A stretch of 34,473 nucleotides of DNA. Origin: a virus. Positions 1 to 9,191 of the stretch are shown piece after piece. Numbering within the stretch: position 1 is the stretch's first letter; the number at the start of each line of letters is the position of its first letter. The position numbers and the translations under genes were made by a program. Where the stretch lies: IMG/VR virus record IMGVR_UViG_3300020193_000071, positions 1 through 34,473 of that record. One strand, written 5' to 3'. Below the pieces are notes generated by a model, which was not told the origin of the DNA, did no database searches, and saw only the letters and a list, made by a program, of their open reading frames with translations.

Positions 1-2873
1 GAGAATCGAGCTAGTGTGGCTTCTCGATTGGGCTCGAAGATGATCGTGTTGGCGATCTCGCGCACCTGACGTCGGATCTCGATGAGGAGTCTTCTCACAT
101 TGACTCTGTCGAGAGCTGATGCAGCAAGTTGCAGAGTCTTCTGGCCCCAGACTACGAGACCAGAGGCGGGATTGGTTCCGCTTCTGGGAGCACCTGGGAA
201 GGCGAGCAGAGGATTGATGCTGTTGTCGTACAGCTTATCCAGCTCCACTTGACTGAGTTTAACGCGAGCTTCGAGGGCATCTTGAGGTAGAGCGCCTCGT
301 GTGAAGCCTGCTGGTGCAAACCACGGATGACCCACTGCATCGTTCAGCGCGAGAGCACCGAGGACAACAACTGAAGGTGGCACTTGCAAGTTGACACCGA
401 CTGGGTCGCGGTACAACACGTCTGGGAAGTAAGCGGCAGTGAATGAGCTGTCAAGTGATCTATCCTTGAACGTGTTGAGGGTGTTAGTTACCGACGGTAG
501 ACCTGAATCTGTTCTGATGTTGTCTCCATTTTCATCTTGCTGTTCTATGTCCATGATGTAGAGAGCATCAAATCTCTCTTCGGTAGCATTGATCGCTGTA
601 TTTGAGACCAACGGTTCGCGGATTCCAGGAATTGCCAGAAGTTGAATATCGACATTGACCGTGTTCTTCATAATGTCGATTGCCTTGAGGTACGAAGAGA
701 CACTGGGCCCTTCGTTTAGGCCGCGACCGTAACCAGATGTCATGTCAGCAACGACTGCGAGATTTGTGATATTAGCTTCATTATCATCAAAGATGTTGAC
801 ACCATCAAAACCACCCTGCATGATTGCACTGAACTTAGCAAAGCGCTTATTGTCCGCGAGATCGTCAACCCTAAAAGGTCTTGTTTTGGCTGAGTCAGTG
901 TCACCGATGCTGCTAGCGAGGTAACCACCGGCATCGGGTGCGCCGCCTCTAACATAGACTGCCTTGATCCATTTGTCAGGGTCTGCATTACCGCTTGATC
1001 CTGTGACGACCTGAATGTTCTCCAGCGTGAAGATATTATTACAGAAGAGATCTGCATCAACTATTCCGAGCGCAGCAGTCGATGCCTGCCCTTCATTGCT
1101 GCCGGTCACGAAATTTGCTTCACCCACAACGAATTTGGGGAAGAACTTAGCAAACGACTTAATACCTTTGTTTTGAACGATTGAACTATTCTTCTTAAGC
1201 AATGTTTCAGGATGTTCAAACTGAACACCCCAGTAGAATCCCTTTTCAACTTGCTCCTTGACTGTCCACTCTGCGCCAGTTGTGATCTTTGATCTAAACG
1301 GCAGTGGAGGTGTGACTGCGTTCTTTAAGAAAGATGCCGACGTATTTGTTATCTGTGAAAGTATGCTCGCAACGCTATGTGAGCTCAAAACGGAAAGTGG
1401 GCTAGATCCCGAGGTCACAAGATGGTCAATACCTCTGAAACCCATCGGCAGAGCAACTGGGTCTACGAAACCGTTCTCGATATCAGAATTAACTTCAACT
1501 CTAACGTAATTCGATCTATTTGGATAGTTTCCTTCTACAACAAGCTTTTGAGAAGAAAGCTCTCTATCGAAATCATAGTATGCCTTTACATCGCCAATTA
1601 CTTTCGCAATGTATCTATCTGACGATGGATCAAGAGATACACCTGCAAATCTCTCATTAGGAAGAATCTTCTTGTCTAGATCTCTGTCTGAAAATTCTCT
1701 AATCAAGACATCAAAAGTGCCGTATTTGTTAAGCGGGTCATTAGACTTGTTGATATTTTCAATGGAAATCTTATAATTCGTAGAAACTCCTTCACCGTCG
1801 TCGAGGGCATGCAATCTAAAGAGGTTGATTGCTTTGCCACCTAATTTCTGTGAAATAAACATAGGTGAAACAGCATGACCAAATCTATCTCTGAAGTTTT
1901 CATAGTTCGGAACGTTAGCACCGCCAACATTTCTTCCAAGTGAAGATGTGATTAAGAATGAAGAGGGCTCACGGCCACCTTGAGGTGTCGAACCAGAGTT
2001 TACATGAATAACGCCCGATCCAGTGACAACAGCGAGCGCTGGATGCACATCCCAGTTTGCATACAGATAATGTCCTTTTGTCTGTATTTTAAATGGATCT
2101 GTATTTAAAACGTCTACAATGTAGTTGTTAGATGTCACATCAAAAGACGCCGTCAGCACATTAGGATCATTTGCTGTCCCAATGTGACCGTTTAACAGAA
2201 GAACAAATTCCTCTTTTGCTGCACCATTCTCAGAGAGAACCACGCTACCAATGTGCGTACCATTTGCATTTGTTTCTGTTACAACAAGAGAAGATCCTGG
2301 TGCGTCCGAAGAAAGCCCAGAACCCGGCATTGAAGAAGACATTCTAATAATAACACCGCTTGGTGCCATGAGAACGCCTCTAATGATCGGAATAGATTTT
2401 GTAGATGTTTGTATACCTGCCTCGCTAAAGACTTCTGATCCCGCTGATTCCGACATGAAACAACCAAGAAAGTATGTTCTTCCAAGAGGACCACCAAGAT
2501 TGGCAAAGTCACTGTCGTCTATAGCATCTGGATTTGGTTGTTTTTCTCCGACTGTAAAACCTGCATTTGTAACTTCACCAGTATCGGTTCGCTTCTTTCC
2601 GTCACCAGCGCCGAGAACTCTAAGGTACGTGACTGCTTGCGCATTTCGAAGCCATTCTCGAACGGCGAGAGGACCAAACTTTTTGCCATCAGACGCACCA
2701 AATTTAGCTGTCCAATCAGAAAGATTTCCAACTGTGACAGGAACGAATGCTGGTCCGCTTAATGATGTTCCAATTATACCGGCTGGTATGCCTATGGGTT
2801 CTTGTGTTATGGGCCCAGTAAGATCAATTTCTCTAGCTGTTACACCTGCACTGCCAAACTTTAGTTTTGCCAT
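1..2873 (-). CDS. 18: Tail sheath protein, second paralogue (partial, C-terminus outside window)
   Basis: Contractile tail sheath subunit, which would polymerise around the tail tube and contract at infection. The frame is open from ATG at 2873 (GGAG about 9 bases upstream) to the window edge; I checked it at several points and found no frameshift. It shares landmarks with the next gene: REIDL near the N-terminus, a GPAF(V)PVTV segment, MQGGFDGVN, HPWFAPAGF and, near the visible end, ALDRVNVRRLL. The last two are the conserved C-terminal sheath region. About 957 residues are visible against 659 in T4 gp18, so a large variable insertion domain is likely. The start lies 40 bases after the first sheath gene. 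The two sequences are clearly diverged, so this is an old duplication rather than an assembly artefact. Confidence 0.9.
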   Translation of the reverse strand, partial: MAKLKFGSAGVTAREIDLTGPITQEPIGIPAGIIGTSLSGPAFVPVTVGNLSDWTAKFGASDGKKFGPLAVREWLRNAQAVTYLRVLGAGDGKKRTDTGEVTNAGFTVGEKQPNPDAIDDSDFANLGGPLGRTYFLGCFMSESAGSEVFSEAGIQTSTKSIPIIRGVLMAPSGVIIRMSSSMPGSGLSSDAPGSSLVVTETNANGTHIGSVVLSENGAAKEEFVLLLNGHIGTANDPNVLTASFDVTSNNYIVDVLNTDPFKIQTKGHYLYANWDVHPALAVVTGSGVIHVNSGSTPQGGREPSSFLITSSLGRNVGGANVPNYENFRDRFGHAVSPMFISQKLGGKAINLFRLHALDDGEGVSTNYKISIENINKSNDPLNKYGTFDVLIREFSDRDLDKKILPNERFAGVSLDPSSDRYIAKVIGDVKAYYDFDRELSSQKLVVEGNYPNRSNYVRVEVNSDIENGFVDPVALPMGFRGIDHLVTSGSSPLSVLSSHSVASILSQITNTSASFLKNAVTPPLPFRSKITTGAEWTVKEQVEKGFYWGVQFEHPETLLKKNSSIVQNKGIKSFAKFFPKFVVGEANFVTGSNEGQASTAALGIVDADLFCNNIFTLENIQVVTGSSGNADPDKWIKAVYVRGGAPDAGGYLASSIGDTDSAKTRPFRVDDLADNKRFAKFSAIMQGGFDGVNIFDDNEANITNLAVVADMTSGYGRGLNEGPSVSSYLKAIDIMKNTVNVDIQLLAIPGIREPLVSNTAINATEERFDALYIMDIEQQDENGDNIRTDSGLPSVTNTLNTFKDRSLDSSFTAAYFPDVLYRDPVGVNLQVPPSVVVLGALALNDAVGHPWFAPAGFTRGALPQDALEARVKLSQVELDKLYDNSINPLLAFPGAPRSGTNPASGLVVWGQKTLQLAASALDRVNVRRLLIEIRRQVREIANTIIFEPNREATLARF

Positions 2874-2889
2874 TTAAGATCTCCGATTA

Positions 2890-2897
2890 CTAACTAT
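2890..2897 (-). promoter_or_regulatory. ATAGTTAT-like motif before second sheath gene
   Basis: On the minus strand this reads ATAGTTAG, one mismatch from the octamer seen before other genes here. It lies 17 bases before the ATG, upstream of the GGAG ribosome-binding site. It could let the second sheath gene be transcribed independently of the first. The assignment rests only on recurrence of the motif. Confidence 0.3.
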
Positions 2898-2913
2898 CAT
2901 GTAATTATTATTT

Positions 2914-5900
2914 TCACACAAACTGCACTCCGCTATTTGTGATAATGAAGTCAATTGCTATGAATTCAACAACTCGTGTCGGAACGACCACAATTCTACC
3001 GTTAAGTTTATTAAGATCAGCATCTTCTTGCGTATTGTTTGTCTCGTTCATAACTACCTGGAAGCCCTCAATACCCGCTTGCACTTGAATTAAACCAAGC
3101 TGGAATGATGCATCTGCAACAAATTTATTTCTAACTGCGGGTGTATTCTGCTCAAAGACAATTCTATTCGCAATTCCAATAATAATTCTCTTGATCTCAA
3201 GCATCAAGCGTCGCACATTGACTCTATCAAGCGCTGACTTATTGATCTTTAATGTTTTTTGTCCAAAGATCACAAAGCCAAGGCGCGGAAAAGTTGCGAT
3301 CGGATTGATACGTGAATCGTAGAGACGATCACGATCGCTAACATTGAGTCTCACTGCAACGTTGGTCACGAAATCTAGCGCTGCACGGTTGAAGCCGGCA
3401 GGTGCAAACCAAGGATAAGAAACTTTATCGTTAAATCCAAGTGCTCCAAGCGCTGCAACCGAGGCTGGGACTTTTACTCTTCTCTTATTTGTTAAATCAT
3501 CGACGAAGACATCTGGGAAATAAGTAGAAACATAATCGTTGTCAATGTTTCTAGCATCAAGCTCATTACAGACATAGCCAATGTTTGGCTTGGCAGTAGA
3601 ATCATCATAGAGTCTATTTCCGCTGTCATCATAAGAAGGTATATCCATAACATGCAGAGCAAGACCATAATCTCTCACCTTCAACATAGTATTGTCGTTG
3701 ATGAATGGCTCTCTGATACCTGGGATTGTCAAGATGTTGTTGTTTGCCAGTAACGGATCCGTTGCAATTGTTACTGCAGTCAAGTAAGATGCTACACCAT
3801 TGTTATTCACATCTTGACCTGCAGGATTCGAGGAGAAACCTTGAATACTGTTGTTTGTAGAGGCTCCACCGCCACTGTCAAAAGATACAGATTTATCATT
3901 GAGTCTGCGTGAATTTCTATCTAAGAAATTGACGCCATCAAATCCGCCCTGCATAAAGTTTGTAAACTTTGTGAAATTACTGAATCGATTAAAGTCAGAA
4001 GCCGATCCTGAAGACAAGATAGTTGCGAAAGTCATTCTTTGTCTTCCACTCTCAGCAAATGTGTATTTTGTGTTGTCAAGCTGCGCATTTCTAATGTAAG
4101 CAGCTTCCTTCATGTGAGTAGCAACAGAACTTGTTAGATGACCAATAGCTGTGTTATTAAGAACGACCTTTGATAATGTAAATTTATTGTTATTAATAAG
4201 ATCTGCGTTTGATCCTGTCACTAATGTGCCAAGCTTCTCTATTCCGACAAAATTTGTTAAAGATCCAAGAAGCTCATTCTTCTCTTGCGAAAGATTTGGA
4301 CTTAGAAGAGTTAGCCCTGCAGGATTTGATGAAACGCTGTCTCTTTCAAATTTAACACCCCAGTAAAGCGATGGATTTGTGAGCTCAGCATTTCCTGCTT
4401 GACCAACATAAGATGGATTCGATGCCATCTCGCCTCTTGTTACCTTAAATCTAAAGGGCACGGGCGGCACATAAGAAGCTGTTAAACTCAAGAATGATGA
4501 ATCAACAACACCGCCGAGCCTCGCAGCAGAATGAGTTAGTCCAGTCGATGAAACAAGATTTGGATTAAGCTCCAGCGAAACAGGTCCCTTAAATCCAAAC
4601 GGAAGAGAATTTTCTGGGATTTGCTTTTCATCAACAAGCGCGTTGAGAATAACTCTAACATATTTTGAATTGTTTGGGTATTTACCTGATGCAACAATTC
4701 TCTTTTCGCCTGGTATCGCTGAATCAAAATTATAGAAAACCTTACGATCACCTATTAATTTTGCAACGTAGTTCGGTGCATCCGGATTAAGTGAGCACTC
4801 AGTAAATTGCTCAATAACTTGTGGGCTTTGGTCCGTGTCATCCCAGTTTCTAATTTGAACTGTGAATGTGCCGTATTTGTCTGCATCATTTAATGAAGCC
4901 TTTAGATTCACGATTGAGATCTTGTAAAGCTTATTTGCATATTCCCCATCGTCTCTTGACTCAAAATGAAACAGATCGTATTCTGTCTTGCCAAAAGGTT
5001 GCGATATGAATGTTGATGTCTTTGGTGTAGTAAATCGCGTGTTATAAGATCCTAATGCTTGTCTGTAGTTTATGCCAGTTTTTGCAATATTAGCTGACCC
5101 TGAAAGGACTGCAACTCTGCTTTGAGCGCTTCCTGATGCAAAAGCAACAGCCTTATCAACAGCGAAATCCGCATGTAGATAATGTTGTTCTTGATAAAAC
5201 TTATCAGGATCTTTGTTCAGAATCTTGCCGACATAATCATTTGATGTAGGATCAAATGAAGCTGTTAAAACTTTAATGCCTGCGACACCGTCAGCTGTCG
5301 AGAATGCACTTCCTAAAGAGGAAGAGATGATTAGTTTAAATTTTCCTGATGCTATGTCAGCATCATCATTTATGATTGTAGCAGCAGTGAAAGATGAGTC
5401 TGTAATGGCTCCATGTGAAGCTGTCAACATGATTCTTGAAGTATTAGGTGTCATGATGAGGCTTCTGACAAGATTCACATATGTTGAACCTGCAAAAGTG
5501 TCGTTGTCAGAGAAGACAGGCGCCGAAATAGTTTCATAAGTTCCTAATTCATGTCTTGCAACAAGAAATTGAATTGCGCCAGCATGTCTACTATCATAGG
5601 TAGCTGTACCCTGTAGTGTAAAACCTGCATTCTGTACAGTGCCAGAAACACTTGTCGCTGTAATGTGAGAATCAGTAGAATTTGCGCCAGCACCTAAAAT
5701 TTTAATGTATGACAGAGCTGATCTATTTTTTAAAAACTCATTAGCAGCATACGGCCCGAATTTTTCTGGATTTAAGTTGCCAAAAACCTCAATAAATTCA
5801 TTAAAATTAGCAACAGTAACTGGTATGAAGGCGGGCCCCTTGTCTGCTGTTCCAATAATTAATGCAGGAACGCCACTAGGCCCTGTAACTGCAGGGGCTG

Positions 5901-5955
5901 AAAGATCAATCTCTCGTTCATAAAAATTAGGCGACCTAAAAGTCTGCTCTGACAT
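2914..5955 (-). CDS. 18: Tail sheath protein, first paralogue
   Basis: Contractile tail sheath subunit of 1013 residues, well above the 659 of T4 gp18. The N-terminal part has YEREIDLSAPAV and GPAFIPVTVANFNEF. The C-terminal third has MQGGFDGVNFLDRNSRRLND, IPGIREPFINDNTMLKVRDY, YPWFAPAGF and SALDRVNVRRLMLEIKR, the typical gp18 conserved block, followed by the short C-terminal domain ending in FIITNSGVQFV. The long middle region (about residues 80-560) is beta-rich and poorly conserved, consistent with surface-exposed sheath domains. The start ATG has a strong GAAGGAG ribosome-binding site. It follows the gp15-like gene, as in the T4 order gp13-14-15-18, and is followed 40 bases later by a paralogue. 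Confidence 0.93.
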   Translation of the reverse strand: MSEQTFRSPNFYEREIDLSAPAVTGPSGVPALIIGTADKGPAFIPVTVANFNEFIEVFGNLNPEKFGPYAANEFLKNRSALSYIKILGAGANSTDSHITATSVSGTVQNAGFTLQGTATYDSRHAGAIQFLVARHELGTYETISAPVFSDNDTFAGSTYVNLVRSLIMTPNTSRIMLTASHGAITDSSFTAATIINDDADIASGKFKLIISSSLGSAFSTADGVAGIKVLTASFDPTSNDYVGKILNKDPDKFYQEQHYLHADFAVDKAVAFASGSAQSRVAVLSGSANIAKTGINYRQALGSYNTRFTTPKTSTFISQPFGKTEYDLFHFESRDDGEYANKLYKISIVNLKASLNDADKYGTFTVQIRNWDDTDQSPQVIEQFTECSLNPDAPNYVAKLIGDRKVFYNFDSAIPGEKRIVASGKYPNNSKYVRVILNALVDEKQIPENSLPFGFKGPVSLELNPNLVSSTGLTHSAARLGGVVDSSFLSLTASYVPPVPFRFKVTRGEMASNPSYVGQAGNAELTNPSLYWGVKFERDSVSSNPAGLTLLSPNLSQEKNELLGSLTNFVGIEKLGTLVTGSNADLINNNKFTLSKVVLNNTAIGHLTSSVATHMKEAAYIRNAQLDNTKYTFAESGRQRMTFATILSSGSASDFNRFSNFTKFTNFMQGGFDGVNFLDRNSRRLNDKSVSFDSGGGASTNNSIQGFSSNPAGQDVNNNGVASYLTAVTIATDPLLANNNILTIPGIREPFINDNTMLKVRDYGLALHVMDIPSYDDSGNRLYDDSTAKPNIGYVCNELDARNIDNDYVSTYFPDVFVDDLTNKRRVKVPASVAALGALGFNDKVSYPWFAPAGFNRAALDFVTNVAVRLNVSDRDRLYDSRINPIATFPRLGFVIFGQKTLKINKSALDRVNVRRLMLEIKRIIIGIANRIVFEQNTPAVRNKFVADASFQLGLIQVQAGIEGFQVVMNETNNTQEDADLNKLNGRIVVVPTRVVEFIAIDFIITNSGVQFV

Positions 5956-5981
5956 GGATAATCTCCTTCACAAATACCGAC

Positions 5982-5989
5982 ATAACTAT
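5982..5989 (-). promoter_or_regulatory. ATAGTTAT motif before first sheath gene
   Basis: Exact ATAGTTAT on the minus strand in the 63-base gap between the gp15-like gene and the first sheath gene, 27 bases before the ATG and upstream of the GAAGGAG ribosome-binding site. The spacing suits a -10-type late promoter element with a short leader. This is inferred from the repeated occurrence of the octamer in intergenic positions. Confidence 0.4.
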
Positions 5990-6018
5990 CGTCTAAAAAG
6001 TCACTATTAATAATAATT

Positions 6019-7263
6019 TTACAGCAGCTCATCCAAATCATATCCAGTATATGTCGTCTCTCCTTTGGCATTAATTGTTTTTATTTTTAAGAGCCTGTGG
6101 CCTCTAGGGAGCTTAACATACGCAGGATCAGAAGGTGTACTAGCACCTGGATTTTGAGGGTCTGACGTTTTGTATGGACTTAAATTTGTTTGATACCAAT
6201 CGACATCTCTTTGATCTTCCAGCCCATTATTCTTTTTATTTAGAGGAAGCGTAGGATCGTCTGATCCTAATAAGTATTTGTTCTCTGCAATTACGTTAGT
6301 TAATGTCAAAGATCCACTTGAAACATTTTTAAATTCAATAGTCGGCGAAGACACATATCTCTTTAAAGGGACAGGTGCACCCGGGGTTTGTGTCACAAAG
6401 AAATAAGCAGGTACATTAATAACAAAGTTGTGTTTAATAAATCTCTCACTAGCTGACATGTCCTCAAAGCTAGTCTCGGTCGAGTAAGAACCACCCTCGA
6501 CAGATGCAATAAACCAATAACCCTTGTCTGTGTCTAGACGCCATGATTGACTTTGTGGTAAAAATGAAGAGATAAATTTTTCTATGACTTGATTGGAGTG
6601 CTGCATGTATTGCGTCCACACAGTCACCTGATATTTGACAGAGTAAAATTGTGGTGTTGGCACAATTATCGTCTCAAATATATTATTTAGCAGATTCGGT
6701 TTAAGATACGCGCCATCATTGATATCTTTATCTTGCGCTAAAGCACCTAGACTTCTCTCAACGACAGGTTGATTATCTATGCGAGTGTCGCTAGGATTAA
6801 CTGCAAGATTGGTCTGATTCTTTAAAAATAATCTGTTAATTAGTAATTGGTAATCTCTATCTGATTTATCTAATCTTCTTCTTATTACAATCTCGCCCTG
6901 CTGTTGATTAATACCTCTACCCGCAATATCTGCAGCCATATCTTGTGTCAAATCTGTTCTCATTATAGTGATAAGGGGCAGTATCAACGTTCCCGTTAAG
7001 TCTCTAATGGGTTGACCCTTTTTCAACATTGACCATTTTTCACCCGCAGCAAATATTACGGGTACCTTAATTGAGCTTGATTCATCTTTGCTGACTTGAG
7101 GCGAAATTTCTTTATCAAATAAATTAAAGACGGCGGTATCGACATCTTCTAAACCGCAAGAGTTAATGTGAAAGTCGGGAGTACCTCCTACCTTTTCATA
7201 GCCAGACTTTAAAGGAGATATACCAAAATTTTTTTTACTCTGCGTTTTAAATCTAGTAGCCAT
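6019..7263 (-). CDS. 15: Tail sheath stabilizer / tail completion protein (gp15-like)
   Basis: A 414-residue protein probably equivalent to T4 gp15, which caps the tail and joins it to the neck. The most telling stretch is around residues 200-260: VPTPQFYSVKYQVTVWTQY, then NQVIEKFISSFLPQSQSW. This resembles the gp15 pattern of a beta strand in which the chain asks for a dimer-like tail terminator and a following 'ILPYF'-type helix. The order gp13-like, gp14-like, this gene, sheath matches T4 exactly. It is longer than T4 gp15 (272 residues), with extra N- and C-terminal parts. The start is 7 bases after the gp14-like stop, with only a weak ribosome-binding site, suggesting translational coupling. 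Assignment is by weak sequence resemblance plus position. Confidence 0.6.
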   Translation of the reverse strand: MATRFKTQSKKNFGISPLKSGYEKVGGTPDFHINSCGLEDVDTAVFNLFDKEISPQVSKDESSSIKVPVIFAAGEKWSMLKKGQPIRDLTGTLILPLITIMRTDLTQDMAADIAGRGINQQQGEIVIRRRLDKSDRDYQLLINRLFLKNQTNLAVNPSDTRIDNQPVVERSLGALAQDKDINDGAYLKPNLLNNIFETIIVPTPQFYSVKYQVTVWTQYMQHSNQVIEKFISSFLPQSQSWRLDTDKGYWFIASVEGGSYSTETSFEDMSASERFIKHNFVINVPAYFFVTQTPGAPVPLKRYVSSPTIEFKNVSSGSLTLTNVIAENKYLLGSDDPTLPLNKKNNGLEDQRDVDWYQTNLSPYKTSDPQNPGASTPSDPAYVKLPRGHRLLKIKTINAKGETTYTGYDLDELL

Positions 7264-7270
7264 AATTTAC

Positions 7271-7912
7271 TCATTCATCGTAAAAAGTCTTTTTAATCTT
7301 TCTCACGCCGTCGATAGGTGTTTCTAAGACACCATTATCTATAAGGTCTCTCTTGTCACCTGTTTGGTTGCCAACAGAATCAAGTGCATTTCCGCGCTGC
7401 TGCTCAAAATTAACTTGAACTGCATCATCATCTGTGTAAATGATATCTGTCGGTCCCTTGAAATCTGCCTTAAAGAGACCCACGCGGGACTTAAGGCCGA
7501 GGATCTTTACACCATCTTTGTGCTCAGGCATTCCATAGATGTTGCGAGTTACAGCGACCTCAGTTATTTCAAAGAAAATATCGCCAAAAGAAAAAAAGTC
7601 TCCTATGTTGACTTGAATTCCCTTATCCACAATGTCCCTGTACTGTAGAAAAACCTCTAATTGAAATTGTTTATCAACTCCAAATTTATCTATCTTGGTC
7701 GTCTGTTGAAAATTAGCATCAACTAAACACTCAATCTCTATGGGATTATCATAAATTTTCTTGACAGCTTCGTTATAAATGACATGTGATTTTGTTTTTA
7801 GTTCAGAAATAGGATAATAGTAGATCTTTTGACCCACAACGTCTTTGATTATCTCTTTTGTTATATCTGAGATAAAACTAAGTTCTCTTTGAGTGACGAA
7901 AAGTCGGGCCAT
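7271..7912 (-). CDS. 14: Neck protein (gp14-like)
   Basis: A 213-residue head-tail connector protein probably equivalent to T4 gp14, which forms the neck ring where the tail joins the filled head. Resemblance to marine T4-like gp14 proteins is seen in the KIYYYPIS segment near residue 30, the FGVDKQFQLEVFLQYRD segment near residue 85 and the IGDFFSFGDIFFEITEV segment after it, which alternate as expected for the family's beta core. The length is close to T4 gp14 (256). It sits between the gp13-like and gp15-like genes. A modest GTAGGTAA ribosome-binding site lies just before the ATG, and an ATAGTGAT sequence (7932-7939) lies 20 bases upstream inside the end of the gp13-like gene. Confidence 0.65.
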   Translation of the reverse strand: MARLFVTQRELSFISDITKEIIKDVVGQKIYYYPISELKTKSHVIYNEAVKKIYDNPIEIECLVDANFQQTTKIDKFGVDKQFQLEVFLQYRDIVDKGIQVNIGDFFSFGDIFFEITEVAVTRNIYGMPEHKDGVKILGLKSRVGLFKADFKGPTDIIYTDDDAVQVNFEQQRGNALDSVGNQTGDKRDLIDNGVLETPIDGVRKIKKTFYDE

Positions 7913-7924
7913 GATTTACCTACA

Positions 7925-9103
7925 TTAACCTATCACTATAGACTTACCCAAGGGCATGGGTATATAACGCAAATTCTTGTTCATGTTTTCGGCGGCTACT
8001 GCATCACTTTCAAGAAGTTTTGATCTAGTTAGATTAACTAAAAACTCTTTTAGCTGTGTTACGAGTTTATCTTTGTCTTCTCGACCTTGAGTTACAAGAG
8101 ACTCACCATTAAGCTGAAGATCAGCATTTGGAATTGGAATGCTCTGAAACTTAGAACGAATTAATCCAAGCAACTCTCTACAGAGTGCCAATGTATATTG
8201 ACGTATCCATTGACGACCTGGCTGTGTTATATTTGTGAAAGGAATATTGGTGTACGGTGCATTTTCCGGACCTGCGACGCCGTATATCGCGTCGTCAGTG
8301 TAAGCTGTTGGCTCAATAGGATTTTGTCCCTCCATTACTTTACAATAGACTTTACCCGTCTGTGACTCTAGCACGGGTATTGGAAAGAGTCTAAGCTTGC
8401 TACCAAGAATTTGATAGCTGTACTGCGATCTTCTAACTCTAAACGCTGTTTCCAACATTCCTCTTCTAAGCACATCTTCAAAGACTGGCAGCACATAGAA
8501 TACTGTCGAGTTGATGTATGACTCGTAGTTAAAATTGGACGCAAGATAGTTGGTAATATTTGAAGCATTTAGCAAGAAATGCTGTGCTGCTAGTGGTTCA
8601 AAATGAAAGAGCTCTACAATTTTTAGCTTACCTTTTGAACCACTAGCTATTGTTTGATAAATCACATCGTCAGTTGTCGCATCTTTTAAATCAGTATAGA
8701 TGTCATAGTCTTGCTTATCTTTTTCGATATCAAAATATCCTAACTGAGCATTATAAGCACCTCCCACGTTGGCTTCAACAGCGTAAGGATCTGCCATTCT
8801 TATTAAGTGTTCCAGTGTATTTCTAGTATACTTATTTGTTAGATCTGTGGATCCCGTAGGCATGCCTAAAATGTTTGATAATTCAGACATTATTTTCATC
8901 TCATGAATATGCTTGCTATATTCGCAGACCGACTCTTCAAAGCACGTCCAGATTTCTTTTTTAGTTAATTCAACAGATAAAACATCGTCGCCTAATTTTC
9001 TCTTCACAAAATTGACCATGTTATCAGCTTCTGTCTGAAATGCTGCGTCTGAATCAAAAAAACCAAACGGTGTTGGACTCACTGTGTTGCTAAAAGTTGG
9101 CAT
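7925..9103 (-). CDS. 13: Neck protein (gp13-like)
   Basis: A 392-residue protein likely corresponding to T4 gp13 (309 residues), the partner of gp14 in the neck. The N-terminal region, with FFDSDAAFQTEADNMVNFVK and LTKKEIWTCFEESVCEYSKH, has the helical pattern seen in gp13 homologues of marine T4-like phages, and the C-terminal third has an Arg/Leu-rich helix around RQWIRQYTLALCRELLGLIR. It is the first gene of the neck/sheath block, divergent from the endolysin with an 88-base gap that probably carries promoters in both directions. The ribosome-binding site is weak. Function is inferred from synteny and partial sequence resemblance. Confidence 0.6.
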   Translation of the reverse strand: MPTFSNTVSPTPFGFFDSDAAFQTEADNMVNFVKRKLGDDVLSVELTKKEIWTCFEESVCEYSKHIHEMKIMSELSNILGMPTGSTDLTNKYTRNTLEHLIRMADPYAVEANVGGAYNAQLGYFDIEKDKQDYDIYTDLKDATTDDVIYQTIASGSKGKLKIVELFHFEPLAAQHFLLNASNITNYLASNFNYESYINSTVFYVLPVFEDVLRRGMLETAFRVRRSQYSYQILGSKLRLFPIPVLESQTGKVYCKVMEGQNPIEPTAYTDDAIYGVAGPENAPYTNIPFTNITQPGRQWIRQYTLALCRELLGLIRSKFQSIPIPNADLQLNGESLVTQGREDKDKLVTQLKEFLVNLTRSKLLESDAVAAENMNKNLRYIPMPLGKSIVIG

Positions 9104-9104
9104 T

Positions 9105-9133
9105 TAGGTTCTCAAGTTGCTTTAATTTATAAT
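9105..9133 (+). promoter_or_regulatory. Candidate sigma70-type promoter for the endolysin gene
   Basis: The 88-base divergent gap contains a perfect TATAAT at 9128-9133 on the plus strand, about 58 bases before the endolysin ATG. The hexamer 17 bases upstream (TAGGTT) is a poor -35, so this may need an activator or be an extended AT-rich promoter. It is the only place from which the isolated plus-strand gene could be transcribed. Confidence 0.35.
9124..9131 (-). promoter_or_regulatory. T4 late-promoter-like TATAAATT before gp13-like gene
   Basis: On the minus strand this reads TATAAATT, seven of eight matches to the T4 late promoter consensus TATAAATA, about 20 bases before the gp13-like start. 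It overlaps the candidate plus-strand -10 box, so the two directions might compete. AT-richness of the gap makes a chance match possible. Confidence 0.25.
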
Positions 9134-9191
9134 TATCATTAGGAATAGAATCGTTATGATTCATTAACAAACTGATGACAAAGGAAGAAAC

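Noticed and set aside
2251-2877. Plus-strand open frame of 208 codons opposite the second sheath gene
   Set aside because: It is fully antisense to a well supported sheath gene, has no recognisable domain and lacks a proper ribosome-binding site. It is a shadow of the minus-strand coding frame.
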